Positions 52,329 to 61,264 of a DNA stretch of 64,000 nt are shown in pieces (position 1 is the stretch's first letter; each line of letters opens with the position of its first letter). The translations under genes and the position numbers were made by a program. The notes beneath the pieces were generated by a model, which saw only the letters and a list, made by a program, of their open reading frames with translations, made no database searches and had not been told where the DNA came from. The DNA is from Granulicella sp. 5B5 (GTDB lineage Bacteria; Acidobacteriota; Terriglobia; Terriglobales; Acidobacteriaceae). Where the stretch lies: the NCBI RefSeq assembly GCF_014083945.1, contig NZ_CP046444.1, positions 1,922,001 to 1,986,000 of the forward strand, in the 5' to 3' direction.

Positions 52329-55083
52329 AAAAACTATACCGCGCCCCCATCTCAATCCGCCGCCCATTGTCTGCGGCATAAGGAACCCCAAACGTAGGCG
52401 ACCCCAGCACACCGCCCACCGACGTCACATTCAGGTGGTTCAGCGCATTCGCCGACCGCACATTCAGCGTCAGCGACTGCGGATGGTCCGCCTTCGCGTT
52501 CCTCGTCAGCGCAAACGTCCGCTGCACGTTCAGGTTCAAGTAGTAGGTCCAGGGCATCACGCCAACGTTGCGCGGCAGCACACCCGTGCCGCCGCTCGCC
52601 ACCAGCAGGCCATACGGCGTCTGGACGGCTCCAGCCTGCCCCGGCAGCGCATACTGCGGCCTGTCATTGAAGTTGCCATCGCCATTGTTGTCGAATCCTG
52701 TCGTCACGTTGTAGTGCGCATCACCGCCGCCATGGAAGTCGGCACTCAGCTGCACCTTCTCCGGCAGCTTCAGGCTCGCATTGCCAAAGATGTTCCACTC
52801 CGGTTGGCCGGTGCGGTGCGCATACTCACCCGTCTCCACGCCCGTCGTCTGCGGAGTCGAGAGCTCATTGTCGTCCGTGTCGTCGATCAGGTTCACGCGC
52901 ACGCCGCCGAAGAAAAACTGGAAGCGCTTCAGTGTATGGTTCTCCACCCCGACAAACGTCGCGTTCACGCGTCCCTGCCCGCTGTTGTTCATCTGCAGGA
53001 TGTTCGTGTTCGCCGGCCCCGGCCGCGGCCCGGTAGGTTCACCATTCAGCGGCGAGTTGATGTTCTCCGTCCGCGAGTAGTTCCAGATCCGCCCAACGTA
53101 CCAGTCAGCCGAAAGGTTGAACCCCGCAGGCAGCGCGCGCGTGCCGCCAACATTCTCCGCGCCCCACGTCAGGTTTGAGATGTGCGGATCGAACTGCCGC
53201 AAGCTATAGATCGGCGTCCCGCCCGCCTCCGGATTGCACGTAGCCGCACCATTGCAGAACACAGCGTTGTACACCGTGCTCGTCACGCGCTTCGTACCGT
53301 CCTCGCGCAGTACCTCAGCGATATCGCTTGTGCCATACCGCCCTGCAAACAAGCCTGCGTGCGCATGCAGCGTCCAGCGGCCCTTCTTGTCTGGAGACCA
53401 CAGCACGCCAGCACGCGGCGTAAACGAGCTCAGCACCGTCGGGTCATTCTGCCAGTAGTATCGCGCACCGCTTGCGATATGCACACCACGTCCCACGTTC
53501 CAATCGTCCTGGATAAACACCGCATTCTGAAACTGAGTAAAGCTCACCTTCGGCGTGCCGGTCACAACGGAATACGCCGTCGGCGCCCCGCCAGCCTGTC
53601 CCTGCAGCGCCCGCTGATACTGCTGCAATCCGGTGATCGTCTCCGTCGCGCCAGTCGGGTTCCCACTCGCATCCAACACCGGAGCCGAGCCGCCGCCAAA
53701 CGTGTACACGCCGTTGAAGTTCGTCGTCAGCTGCTGCGTGTCATGCGCCATCAGCTCCTGCACGCCAAACTTGATCGTGTGGTTCTTCGGAGTCAGGATC
53801 GCGTCATCGTCCACTTCGAGCTTGAACTCGCGCACCGTCTGCGGCCCGAACGTGCTGCCGCCGCCACTGAACGCGCCAGCTACCTGCACCTGCGGTGTAT
53901 TCGTCACAGGCGTCTCCGTCGAGCCGTCCCAGCGCAGACTCACCCGCGCCTCATGCATTGCCTTCGCGTTGATCGTCGTAATGTCGCTCAGGTGCAACAG
54001 GTGGTCATACTCCGCATTGTCATATCCCGTCGACGCCAGCGACGTCCCACCCACACCCACATTCAGCAGGTGGTTCACATTCGGACTGTAGCTCGCGATG
54101 AACGTGTTCTTAGGCCCGAGCTGCCAGTCCACGCGGGCCTCGCCCACCCACAGCGCCTGCGTCGTCGGCACGTTCTGTATCGTCGACACGGGATTGAAGT
54201 TGCTGTCCAGCGTCGTCGCGTTCACCACCGCAAAGTTATTGATCGCGCGGTGCTCCAGCGTCAGCGAAAAGTCGCTGCCCTTCTTCGTGATCGGCCCTGT
54301 CAGCTCAAACCCATAGCGTTGTTTGCCGAGCGCCGCCTTGCTCGTCGAAAACGGATCGCGCGCATTCTCCCACGGGCTGCCGTTCGTCATGAACAGCGCA
54401 CCGTGATACGTCGGCTGCCCCGGCTTCGTATAGATCTCCACGCGCCCGCCATCGAACGGCGGCTCACGGTACTCTGCCGAGAACTGGTCCGGGTTCACCT
54501 TGATGTACGCAATCGAGCTCTTCGGCGGCAGCTTGCTCGAGTCCTGAAATCCATCCACCGAGATCGTCGTGTTCGACGGGTTCCCACCGGCCGCCGCCGC
54601 TAGCTGCTGCAATTGCTGTTGCAGGTCATCCGGGTCATCCGCCAGCGACTGCAGCCGGTCGCCCGCAATCGTCTGCGTCGGCCCGGCCGCACTCGAGTCC
54701 ACCGCAGCACCCTCGCCGGCATCAACCGACACCTCGCTCTGCACCTCCGCCGGCGCCAGCACCACATCCAGCGCGCCATGCGGCACCTTCACCGCCAGGA
54801 CCTTCGCCGTGAACCCCGGCATCGTCACGACCAGCTTGTGCTCGCCGCGCGTCACACAGCTAAAGTGATACCGCCCATCCGACCCGCTCGTAATCGGCGC
54901 AGCACCATCCATCGACAGCATTGCGCCAGGAATCAGCGCCTGCGTCGTATCGCGCACCGTGCCGTTCAGCGCGTCTCCGTGGCAGGTCGCCGGGGTCGCT
55001 TCGGCGGGGATCTCGGCAGGGGCCGCAGCAAAGGCATACGGCATCGCAAGCGCCAGCACACTGGCGGCAGCGAGGAATCTCAT
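52327..55083 (-). CDS. TonB-dependent receptor with carboxypeptidase-regulatory N-domain (Oar-like)
   Basis: Outer-membrane beta-barrel receptor, 918 residues from the ATG at 55081-55083 (GAGGAG 6 nt upstream). Signal peptide, then a carboxypeptidase-regulatory-like domain (GTVRDTTQALIPGAMLSMDG ... YHFSCVTRGEHKLVV), a plug region (TTISVDGFQDSSKLPPKSSI) and a long barrel ending in the aromatic terminus GARYSF. Such Oar-like receptors are abundant in Acidobacteriota and usually import oligosaccharides or peptides; the ligand is unknown. It is divergent from the multiheme cytochrome gene across 239 bp. Confidence 0.9.
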   Translation of the reverse strand: MRFLAAASVLALAMPYAFAAAPAEIPAEATPATCHGDALNGTVRDTTQALIPGAMLSMDGAAPITSGSDGRYHFSCVTRGEHKLVVTMPGFTAKVLAVKVPHGALDVVLAPAEVQSEVSVDAGEGAAVDSSAAGPTQTIAGDRLQSLADDPDDLQQQLQQLAAAAGGNPSNTTISVDGFQDSSKLPPKSSIAYIKVNPDQFSAEYREPPFDGGRVEIYTKPGQPTYHGALFMTNGSPWENARDPFSTSKAALGKQRYGFELTGPITKKGSDFSLTLEHRAINNFAVVNATTLDSNFNPVSTIQNVPTTQALWVGEARVDWQLGPKNTFIASYSPNVNHLLNVGVGGTSLASTGYDNAEYDHLLHLSDITTINAKAMHEARVSLRWDGSTETPVTNTPQVQVAGAFSGGGSTFGPQTVREFKLEVDDDAILTPKNHTIKFGVQELMAHDTQQLTTNFNGVYTFGGGSAPVLDASGNPTGATETITGLQQYQRALQGQAGGAPTAYSVVTGTPKVSFTQFQNAVFIQDDWNVGRGVHIASGARYYWQNDPTVLSSFTPRAGVLWSPDKKGRWTLHAHAGLFAGRYGTSDIAEVLREDGTKRVTSTVYNAVFCNGAATCNPEAGGTPIYSLRQFDPHISNLTWGAENVGGTRALPAGFNLSADWYVGRIWNYSRTENINSPLNGEPTGPRPGPANTNILQMNNSGQGRVNATFVGVENHTLKRFQFFFGGVRVNLIDDTDDNELSTPQTTGVETGEYAHRTGQPEWNIFGNASLKLPEKVQLSADFHGGGDAHYNVTTGFDNNGDGNFNDRPQYALPGQAGAVQTPYGLLVASGGTGVLPRNVGVMPWTYYLNLNVQRTFALTRNAKADHPQSLTLNVRSANALNHLNVTSVGGVLGSPTFGVPYAADNGRRIEMGARYSF

Positions 55084-55322
55084 GGTCTTCTCCTCAGGGA
55101 GAGTGCGTGCACAAACCGGCATCCGCATGCACCATGCATGTCCGGCAGGCCCGTCACCCTCGTTCAATCACTTCTACGCAAACCCGTAGACTGAAGTTCC
55201 CCGCGAAAGTTTCATGCACGAACGAATACCGCCCCCGCGACTCACCTGCATCGAAGCTGTTACCTTCCTATTCGAGCACTCCTTAATTACGATCAGCATC
55301 ACTCACGACTTTGGATCACCCG

Positions 55323-57638
55323 ATGTTCTCCTCGAAGACAAAGAGGCTAGCCGCCGCTGCAGCAATAGCAACCCTCATAGCAGCCGCAGCGTTCCTCTGG
55401 CTGCGCCCGCACGGCTCCAGCGCCACACCCGCCACGGTCCACGCAGCAGCGTACGCTGACGCCTCCACCTGCATTCAGTGCCATCAAGGCGAGGCCGCAG
55501 GATACGACCGCACCGGCATGGCCCACGCCTTCGCCGTCGCCACCGCCGCCAACACCGTGCAGAGCCCCGCACCCGGCACGCAGTTCTTCCATCCCGCCTC
55601 CGCCACCTACTACAGCATGACCCAGCACGACGGCCGCTTCTATCAGCGCCGCTGGCAGCTCGGCTACAACGCCAAACCCGCCAACATCGAGGAGCTCACC
55701 ATCGACTACGTCATGGGCTCCGGCAACCACGTTCGCACCTACCTGCACCGCGAAGACGACGGCACCCTCATCGAGCTGCCACTCGCCTGGTACGCAGAAA
55801 GCGGCGGCCACTGGGGCATGAACCCCGGCTTCGACAACGACCACCCCATGACCCGCCGGCTCATCGCCTACGAGTGCATGTTCTGCCACAACGCCTACCC
55901 CGAGGTCCCCGCCACCGCCCATCGCGACCTCAGCGCCAATCCCGTCTACACCGGCACGCTGCCCACCGGCATCGACTGCCAGCGTTGCCACGGCCCCGGC
56001 GCGGAGCACGTCAAGCTCGCGCGCACCAAGGGCGAGTCCATGCAGGCCATCCGCGCCTCCATCCTCAATCCCTCCAGCCTCTCCAATGCCCGCCAGATGC
56101 AGGTCTGCGAGCAGTGCCATCTCGAAACCACCAGCAGCAACCTGCCCGACCGCATCCGCCACTACGACCGCGAGCCCTTCAGTTACGAGGCCGGTCAGCC
56201 GCTTGAAGACTTCAACGCTTACTTCGCACGCGACCCCGCCAAGGGCAACACCGCCAACTTCGAGATCGTCAACGGCCCCTATCGCCTTCGCCAGTCGCAG
56301 TGCTACCTCCAGAGCAAAGGCGCGCTCACCTGCGAAACCTGCCACGACCCCCACGACCTGCACAAAGGCCCCAGCTCCACGGCCTACTACACGGCCATCT
56401 GCCTCAACTGCCACGCCAAAACACTGGACACACACGTCGCCGCGCACCTGCATCCCGCCACGCAGAACTGCGTCTCCTGCCACATGCCCAAGCGCCGCAC
56501 GGAGGACGTCGTGCACGCCATCATGACCGACCACCTCATCCAGCGCAACGCGCCGCCCGCGCAGCGACTCCTGGCCGCGCGGCAGGAGATTCCCGACACC
56601 CCCGCCAACGCCTATCACGGCCCCGTCCGCCGCTACCTCCTCGACGGCGAGAAGCCCACCGCCGTCGACGCGCTCTACGACGCCGCCGCCCAGCTCGTCG
56701 ATAGCAGCAACCTCGACGAAGGCATCCCTGCGCTCTCGCAACTGCTCCAGCAGAAGCACCCCAGCCAGCCCAGCTTCTACATCGAGCTCGGCGACGCCAT
56801 GCGCCACAACAAGGACCTCACCGGCGCCATCGCAGCTTACCGCCAGGCCGTGCAGCTCGATCCGCAATCCTCGCGCGGCCTGCGTCGGCTCGGCGTCGCT
56901 CTCGGTGAAAACGGCTCGACCGCCGAAGCTCTCTCCACGCTCCAGACCGCCATCAACCTCGAACCCCGCAACGCAACTCTCTGGTACGAGCGCGCGCTCA
57001 TCGAAGCCAAATCCGGCGACCTCGACAAGGCCATCGCCGACCTCCGCCAGAGCACCGCCATCAAGCCCGACTTCGCCGACGCGCAGAACAACCTCGGCTC
57101 CATGCTCGCGCAGTCCGGAGACGCCAACGGCGCCGAAGCTGCCCTCCGCTCTGCCATGACCACCAACCCCTACGACGGCGGCATCCGCTCCAACCTCGCC
57201 CGCGTTCTCGCCGGTGAAGGCAACTGGAACGAAGCCGCCTTCCAACTGCAACGCGCCGCCGCACTAGAGCCCGACAGCGCCACCGTCCACCAGGACTACG
57301 CCGTAGCCCTGCTCCAATTGAAGCGCGTGCCCGACGCTCAGCGCGAAGCCGAGGCCGCCATCAAGGCGAACCCCACCTCCGCCGCTCCCCACGACCTCCT
57401 CGGCCAGATACTCAGCGTCCGCAACCAATCCGCCCAGGCTCGCAAGGAGTTCGAAGCCGCACTACAACTCAACCCCCACTTCGCCCCTGCGGAGCTCGAC
57501 CTCGCCGAAACCATGCTGGAGCAAAACCAGCTGCAACCCGCCATCCCCCTGCTGCAGGACGCCGCCCAATCCACCAACCCCGCCATCGCCACCCAGGCCC
57601 GCCAGCTCCTCCAACAACTCAACGCCCCTCATCCATAA
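55323..57638 (+). CDS. Heptaheme cytochrome c fused to a TPR domain
   Basis: 771-residue membrane-anchored protein: one N-terminal helix (AAAAAIATLIAAAAFLWL), then a cytochrome part with seven CxxCH heme sites (CIQCH, CMFCH, CQRCH, CEQCH, CETCH, CLNCH, CVSCH) over residues ~50-405. About seven TPR-like repeats follow (~475-765). The arrangement resembles tetraheme/multiheme proteins of the cytochrome c554/NapC-like world joined to a TPR scaffold, as seen in other Acidobacteriota and Planctomycetes. A role in periplasmic electron transfer with protein-protein docking is inferred. The start is uncertain (ATG 55323 or TTG 55311). Confidence 0.88.
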   Translation: MFSSKTKRLAAAAAIATLIAAAAFLWLRPHGSSATPATVHAAAYADASTCIQCHQGEAAGYDRTGMAHAFAVATAANTVQSPAPGTQFFHPASATYYSMTQHDGRFYQRRWQLGYNAKPANIEELTIDYVMGSGNHVRTYLHREDDGTLIELPLAWYAESGGHWGMNPGFDNDHPMTRRLIAYECMFCHNAYPEVPATAHRDLSANPVYTGTLPTGIDCQRCHGPGAEHVKLARTKGESMQAIRASILNPSSLSNARQMQVCEQCHLETTSSNLPDRIRHYDREPFSYEAGQPLEDFNAYFARDPAKGNTANFEIVNGPYRLRQSQCYLQSKGALTCETCHDPHDLHKGPSSTAYYTAICLNCHAKTLDTHVAAHLHPATQNCVSCHMPKRRTEDVVHAIMTDHLIQRNAPPAQRLLAARQEIPDTPANAYHGPVRRYLLDGEKPTAVDALYDAAAQLVDSSNLDEGIPALSQLLQQKHPSQPSFYIELGDAMRHNKDLTGAIAAYRQAVQLDPQSSRGLRRLGVALGENGSTAEALSTLQTAINLEPRNATLWYERALIEAKSGDLDKAIADLRQSTAIKPDFADAQNNLGSMLAQSGDANGAEAALRSAMTTNPYDGGIRSNLARVLAGEGNWNEAAFQLQRAAALEPDSATVHQDYAVALLQLKRVPDAQREAEAAIKANPTSAAPHDLLGQILSVRNQSAQARKEFEAALQLNPHFAPAELDLAETMLEQNQLQPAIPLLQDAAQSTNPAIATQARQLLQQLNAPHP

Positions 57639-57646
57639 GCGAGAAG

Positions 57647-57680
57647 GGGAGGTGCGGCCCACCTTCGCCGCACCTCCCCT
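57647..57680. terminator. Hairpin between convergent cytochrome and hydrolase genes
   Basis: A perfect 13-bp stem GGGGAGGTGCGGC/GCCGCACCTCCCC with an 8-nt loop. T-runs are weak on both sides, so termination efficiency is uncertain. Confidence 0.6.
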
Positions 57681-57690
57681 CCCTGTGTTC

Positions 57691-59133
57691 TTACGCCGTC
57701 TTCGCCTCCTCTTTGAAGTCATCGTCAATCGCTACCCGCGACAGATGCGCCACCGTGTTCGCCAGCGTCTTGGCACCCGCGGCCATGGCAATCGCCACCG
57801 CCGCGCGCTTGTCGTAGCCGGCGGACGTCAACGCATTCACATCGCTGTCGGAGACCTGCGTACGCTTCGTAGCAATCGCATCCGCAAAGCGTCGCACTGC
57901 CTCCAGCTTCACGTCCTTGAACGCTCCACCGTGGCGAATCGTCTCCACCACATCAGCGGGCGCGCCAAGCTTCTGCGCCAGCGTCGCGTGTACGGCGACG
58001 GCGTACTCCGCCGCGTTGGCGCGGCTCGCCGCACCCAGCGCCACCTGCTGCGCAATCGGGTCCAGCGTCGTCTTGCCCAGCGACTGCAGCACCGTAAGGT
58101 ACGCACTCAGCACGACGGGCTCAACGGCGAGCGCATAGCCCAGGTTTGGCACAAAGCCAAACAAGCCGCTCATGCCCTCGACCATCTCCTTCGCCTCGGC
58201 AGGCACCGATGCCGCATTCAGCTCCCCGAACAACGCCTCACCCTGCGCCACATCCAGCGTCCGGGCAAGGAACGCGCGGATGATGCCGGCAACCTCGTCC
58301 AGGTGTGCTTCGAGAACAAAATGCCCGCCGTCGACGAAGTGGACCTCCGCGTCAGGAATGTCGCGCCGAAACGCCTCCGCGCCCTGCGGCAGAAAGAAGG
58401 GATCGTTCCTGCCCCACACAGCCAGCGTCGCCGGCTGGTGCTTCTGGAAGTACTCGTGGAACCGTGGATACGCGGCCACGTTGTTCTTGTAATCGCCAAA
58501 CAAGTCGAGCTGTATCTCGTCATTGCCCGGGCGGTCCAGGAAGTACTGGTCCAGCGTGTAGCTCTCCGGAGCGGTGCGCGTCGCGTCCGTCTCGCCATGC
58601 GTGTACTGGAACTGCGTCGTTCCGGCCTGCAAAAACGCGCGCAGGTTGTTGCGGTTCTCCTCGCTCGGGCTCTCCCAGTACGCACGAATGGGGTTCCAGC
58701 CATCGCTCAGGCCTTCTTCATACGCGTTGCCGTTCTGCGAGATCAGCGCCGTCACGCGCTCTGGCCGCGACGCGGCCAGCCGAAACCCTACCGGCGCACC
58801 GTAGTCGAACACATAGATTGCATAACGGTTCAGGCCTACCGCATCGGTAAAACTCTCGATCACCTCGGCCAGGTGGTCAAAGTTGTAACCGAAGCTCTTC
58901 GCCTCCGGCGCATCGGAAAACCCAAAGCCCGGCAGGTCCGGCGCAATCACCCGGTACTTGTCGGAGAGCCGGTCGATCAAGCCGCGATATTGATGGCTCG
59001 AAGTAGGAAAGCCATGCAGCAACAACACGGCAGGCGCGTCCTTGGGGCCGGCTTCCCGATAGAAGATGTTGAGCGCCGGGCCTGTGCGGCCATCGGCAAC
59101 TGATACGGTCTGGTAAGTATTGATCGCTGACAT
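57691..59133 (-). CDS. Alpha/beta hydrolase fused to a carboxymuconolactone decarboxylase-like domain
   Basis: 480 residues. Residues ~1-300 are an alpha/beta hydrolase close to epoxide hydrolases and haloalkane dehalogenases: HGFPTSSHQYRG with the oxyanion region, nucleophile D110 in YVFDYGAPVG (Asp, not Ser), and catalytic His in VDGGHFVLEAH. Residues ~315-480 are an AhpD/CMD-like helical domain (MSGLFGFVPNLGYALA, AEYAVAVHATLAQKLG), but the redox CxxC of AhpD is replaced by AxxA. AGGAG lies 7 nt before the ATG. It is divergent from a CGNR regulator. Substrate unknown. Confidence 0.87.
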   Translation of the reverse strand: MSAINTYQTVSVADGRTGPALNIFYREAGPKDAPAVLLLHGFPTSSHQYRGLIDRLSDKYRVIAPDLPGFGFSDAPEAKSFGYNFDHLAEVIESFTDAVGLNRYAIYVFDYGAPVGFRLAASRPERVTALISQNGNAYEEGLSDGWNPIRAYWESPSEENRNNLRAFLQAGTTQFQYTHGETDATRTAPESYTLDQYFLDRPGNDEIQLDLFGDYKNNVAAYPRFHEYFQKHQPATLAVWGRNDPFFLPQGAEAFRRDIPDAEVHFVDGGHFVLEAHLDEVAGIIRAFLARTLDVAQGEALFGELNAASVPAEAKEMVEGMSGLFGFVPNLGYALAVEPVVLSAYLTVLQSLGKTTLDPIAQQVALGAASRANAAEYAVAVHATLAQKLGAPADVVETIRHGGAFKDVKLEAVRRFADAIATKRTQVSDSDVNALTSAGYDKRAAVAIAMAAGAKTLANTVAHLSRVAIDDDFKEEAKTA

Positions 59134-59288
59134 TGAAGATCTCCTGAAGTACAAAATGAATTCGGTCTAAGTCCGTTACCGCAGTTCCATCGGGCGGTGC
59201 AGCCCTCCCGGTGTCGCTCTGAACCTTGGACTCGCAGACACCGATAAAAGATTCAATAGTGGTGTTATATTTAAGGAGAGGTAACAAT

Positions 59289-59900
59289 ATGGAATCGTCC
59301 CGGGACTGGAGCGATGGCTTTCTCGTGGTTGGCAATCAACCCGCACTCGATCTGTTGAACACACAACTCTTGCTGGACGATCGGCTGCAGGAGTTGCTGC
59401 CGGACACCTCCGCGCTGGTGCGTTGGCTGCTCGTTTCGGGCATCGCCCTCACAGCTGACGCAAAAAGTCAGCTCAAAACCTGGAGCCACACAGCCGAGGC
59501 AAAGACATTTCTGCGTCAGCTTCTCGCCTTCCGCGAAGAACTGCGCGAAGCCCTTCTGCGGCTGGAGAACGACAAACAGCCCAGCGCCGCATTCCTGGAG
59601 GATTTGAACGCACGCCTCTTTGCCCATCCCCTGCGCAAGGCCGTCGTCCTGCGGGGCGGAATGCTGCAGAGCGCCCAGGCAAACGGCACTTCTCTGGCCG
59701 ACACTCTATGGGCATCGCTGTTGCACGAAATCGGACAACTGCTCACAGCGACAGACCTCGCAAGGGTACGCAAGTGCGAGCACTGCGTCGTGCACTACCT
59801 CGATGTCAGCAAGAAGAATGCACGCCGCTGGTGCAGCATGCGGCTCTGCGGAAACAAGATCAAAGTCGCCGCTTACCAGCAGCGCCAGCGGCAAGCCTGA
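59289..59900 (+). CDS. CGNR zinc-finger (ABATE domain) putative transcriptional regulator
   Basis: 203 residues. An N-terminal ABATE domain (GNQPALDLLNTQLLLDDRL) is followed by a C-terminal CGNR zinc finger: CEHC, a spacer, then C-SMRL-C with GNK in place of GNR. These proteins are thought to bind DNA and are often beside genes they control. Here the divergent hydrolase-CMD gene is the likely target (155-bp spacer). AAGGAGAGG gives a strong SD for the ATG at 59289; an upstream start at 59226 is in frame but lacks one. Confidence 0.88.
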   Translation: MESSRDWSDGFLVVGNQPALDLLNTQLLLDDRLQELLPDTSALVRWLLVSGIALTADAKSQLKTWSHTAEAKTFLRQLLAFREELREALLRLENDKQPSAAFLEDLNARLFAHPLRKAVVLRGGMLQSAQANGTSLADTLWASLLHEIGQLLTATDLARVRKCEHCVVHYLDVSKKNARRWCSMRLCGNKIKVAAYQQRQRQA

Positions 59901-59948
59901 CCCCAGCCCAGCCCCTTGACACGGGATTTACAATAAGAGAGCAAGACA

Positions 59949-59973
59949 AAACCCGGCCCAGGCCGGGTTTCGC
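59949..59973 (+). terminator. Terminator-like hairpin after the CGNR gene
   Basis: AAACCCGGCC pairs perfectly with GGCCGGGTTT (2-nt tip, probably 4-nt loop in practice). The T-run is short. It lies 49 bp past the stop codon. The remaining 150 bp up to fabD hold no gene. Confidence 0.5.
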
Positions 59974-60124
59974 CGTCTCACCGCTCTTTCAAAACTCGCA
60001 TCTCGGATCTGGCCTCTCGCCTCTGGCCCCACCTCAGCGATCGAGGTAACCACAAAAATGGTTACGAGCTTAACTCCAATCCGCTGCGGATCATAGCCCC
60101 AAAAACCGGGGGGAGGGTGCCCGG

Positions 60125-61222
60125 TTAGCTCGCCGCCGAAAAAGCAGCCAGCGTCTTCTCCAGGCTCGCCGGATCATCCACATTCGTCGTCGCCAGCGCC
60201 CGGTCTATCTGCCGATTGAGGCCACAAAGCACCTTGCCCGGCCCGACCTCAATAAACTGCGTCGCCCCGCTCGCCGCCAGAAGCTGGATGCACTCCACCC
60301 AGCGCACCGCGCCAGTCACCTGCCGCACCAGCGCATCGCGCACCGCCGCACCGCGAGTCATCAGCAGGGCGTCCACGTTGCTCGCCACCGGAAACGCCGG
60401 ATCATGGAAGCTCACCGTCTCCAGCTGCTGCTGCAGCTTCAACTGCGCCGGCAGCATCAGCCCGCAGTGGAACGGCGCGCTTACCGGCAGCATCACCGTG
60501 CGCTTGGCCCCGGCCTCCTTGCACCGCTCCGCCGCCTGCTCCACGGCCTCCTTCGTCCCGGAGATCACCGTCTGCTCCGGCGAGTTCATGTTCGCTGGCG
60601 CCACCACCGCATTCACCCGCGAGGCCACCTCCACCGGAGTGCTAGCCCCGTTGTTCGGATCGGCCATTGCATCCAGCACCGCATGAGCCCGCACCGTCGG
60701 ATGCGGCGACACCGGCTCCTTCGTCAGCGCATCGGAGACCTCCGCGCAGATGTCGTTGATCGTATACACCGGCAGCCCCAGGATCGCAGCCATCGCGCCT
60801 TCACCCGCTGGCACCGCCGTCTGCATGAACTGCCCGCGCGCGCGCACCGTCCGCACCGCATCGGCAAAGCTGAACGTCCCCGCCGCCACATGCGCCGAGT
60901 ACTCACCCAGGGAGTGCCCCGCCGCAAACGAAACTTTCAGCCCGCGCGCTGCAAGCTCCGGCTCCAGTACCCGCAGCGCCGCAATCGACATCGTAAGGAT
61001 AGCTGGCTGCGTATGCTCGGTCAGCTTCAGCTGCTCCTCCGGCCCCTCGAAGATCAGCTTCGACAGCGCAAACCCCAGCGCGTCATCAGCCTCGTCGAAC
61101 ACGGCCTTCGCAGCAGCGGAGCCGTCATAGAACGCGCGCCCCATGCCCACGGTCTGCGAGCCCTGGCCCGGAAAAAGAAGTGCAATCGTCGGAGAAGTTG
61201 TCGTGATCGTGTCAGTACTCAT
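60125..61222 (-). CDS. fabD: Malonyl-CoA:ACP transacylase
   Basis: Loads malonyl onto ACP for fatty acid synthesis. The 365-residue product has FPGQGSQTVGM, nucleophile S104 in AGHSLGEYSA, catalytic H252 in PVSAPFHCG and the C-terminal EVGPGKVLCGL block. S-to-H spacing is 148 residues against about 109 in E. coli FabD, so ~35-40 residues are inserted between them (around 165-203, Pro/Ala/Asn-rich). ATG start. It probably shares a transcript with the upstream hypothetical gene (42-bp gap). Confidence 0.94.
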   Translation of the reverse strand: MSTDTITTTSPTIALLFPGQGSQTVGMGRAFYDGSAAAKAVFDEADDALGFALSKLIFEGPEEQLKLTEHTQPAILTMSIAALRVLEPELAARGLKVSFAAGHSLGEYSAHVAAGTFSFADAVRTVRARGQFMQTAVPAGEGAMAAILGLPVYTINDICAEVSDALTKEPVSPHPTVRAHAVLDAMADPNNGASTPVEVASRVNAVVAPANMNSPEQTVISGTKEAVEQAAERCKEAGAKRTVMLPVSAPFHCGLMLPAQLKLQQQLETVSFHDPAFPVASNVDALLMTRGAAVRDALVRQVTGAVRWVECIQLLAASGATQFIEVGPGKVLCGLNRQIDRALATTNVDDPASLEKTLAAFSAAS

Positions 61223-61264
61223 CGCCTAACAGTTTAGACGAACGCCGCCATCATCCAGCGCGCG

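Noticed and set aside
55347-57251. 634-codon open frame on the minus strand opposite the multiheme cytochrome gene
   Set aside because: Antisense frame of a gene with seven heme motifs and TPR repeats. Its composition is typical of shadow frames.
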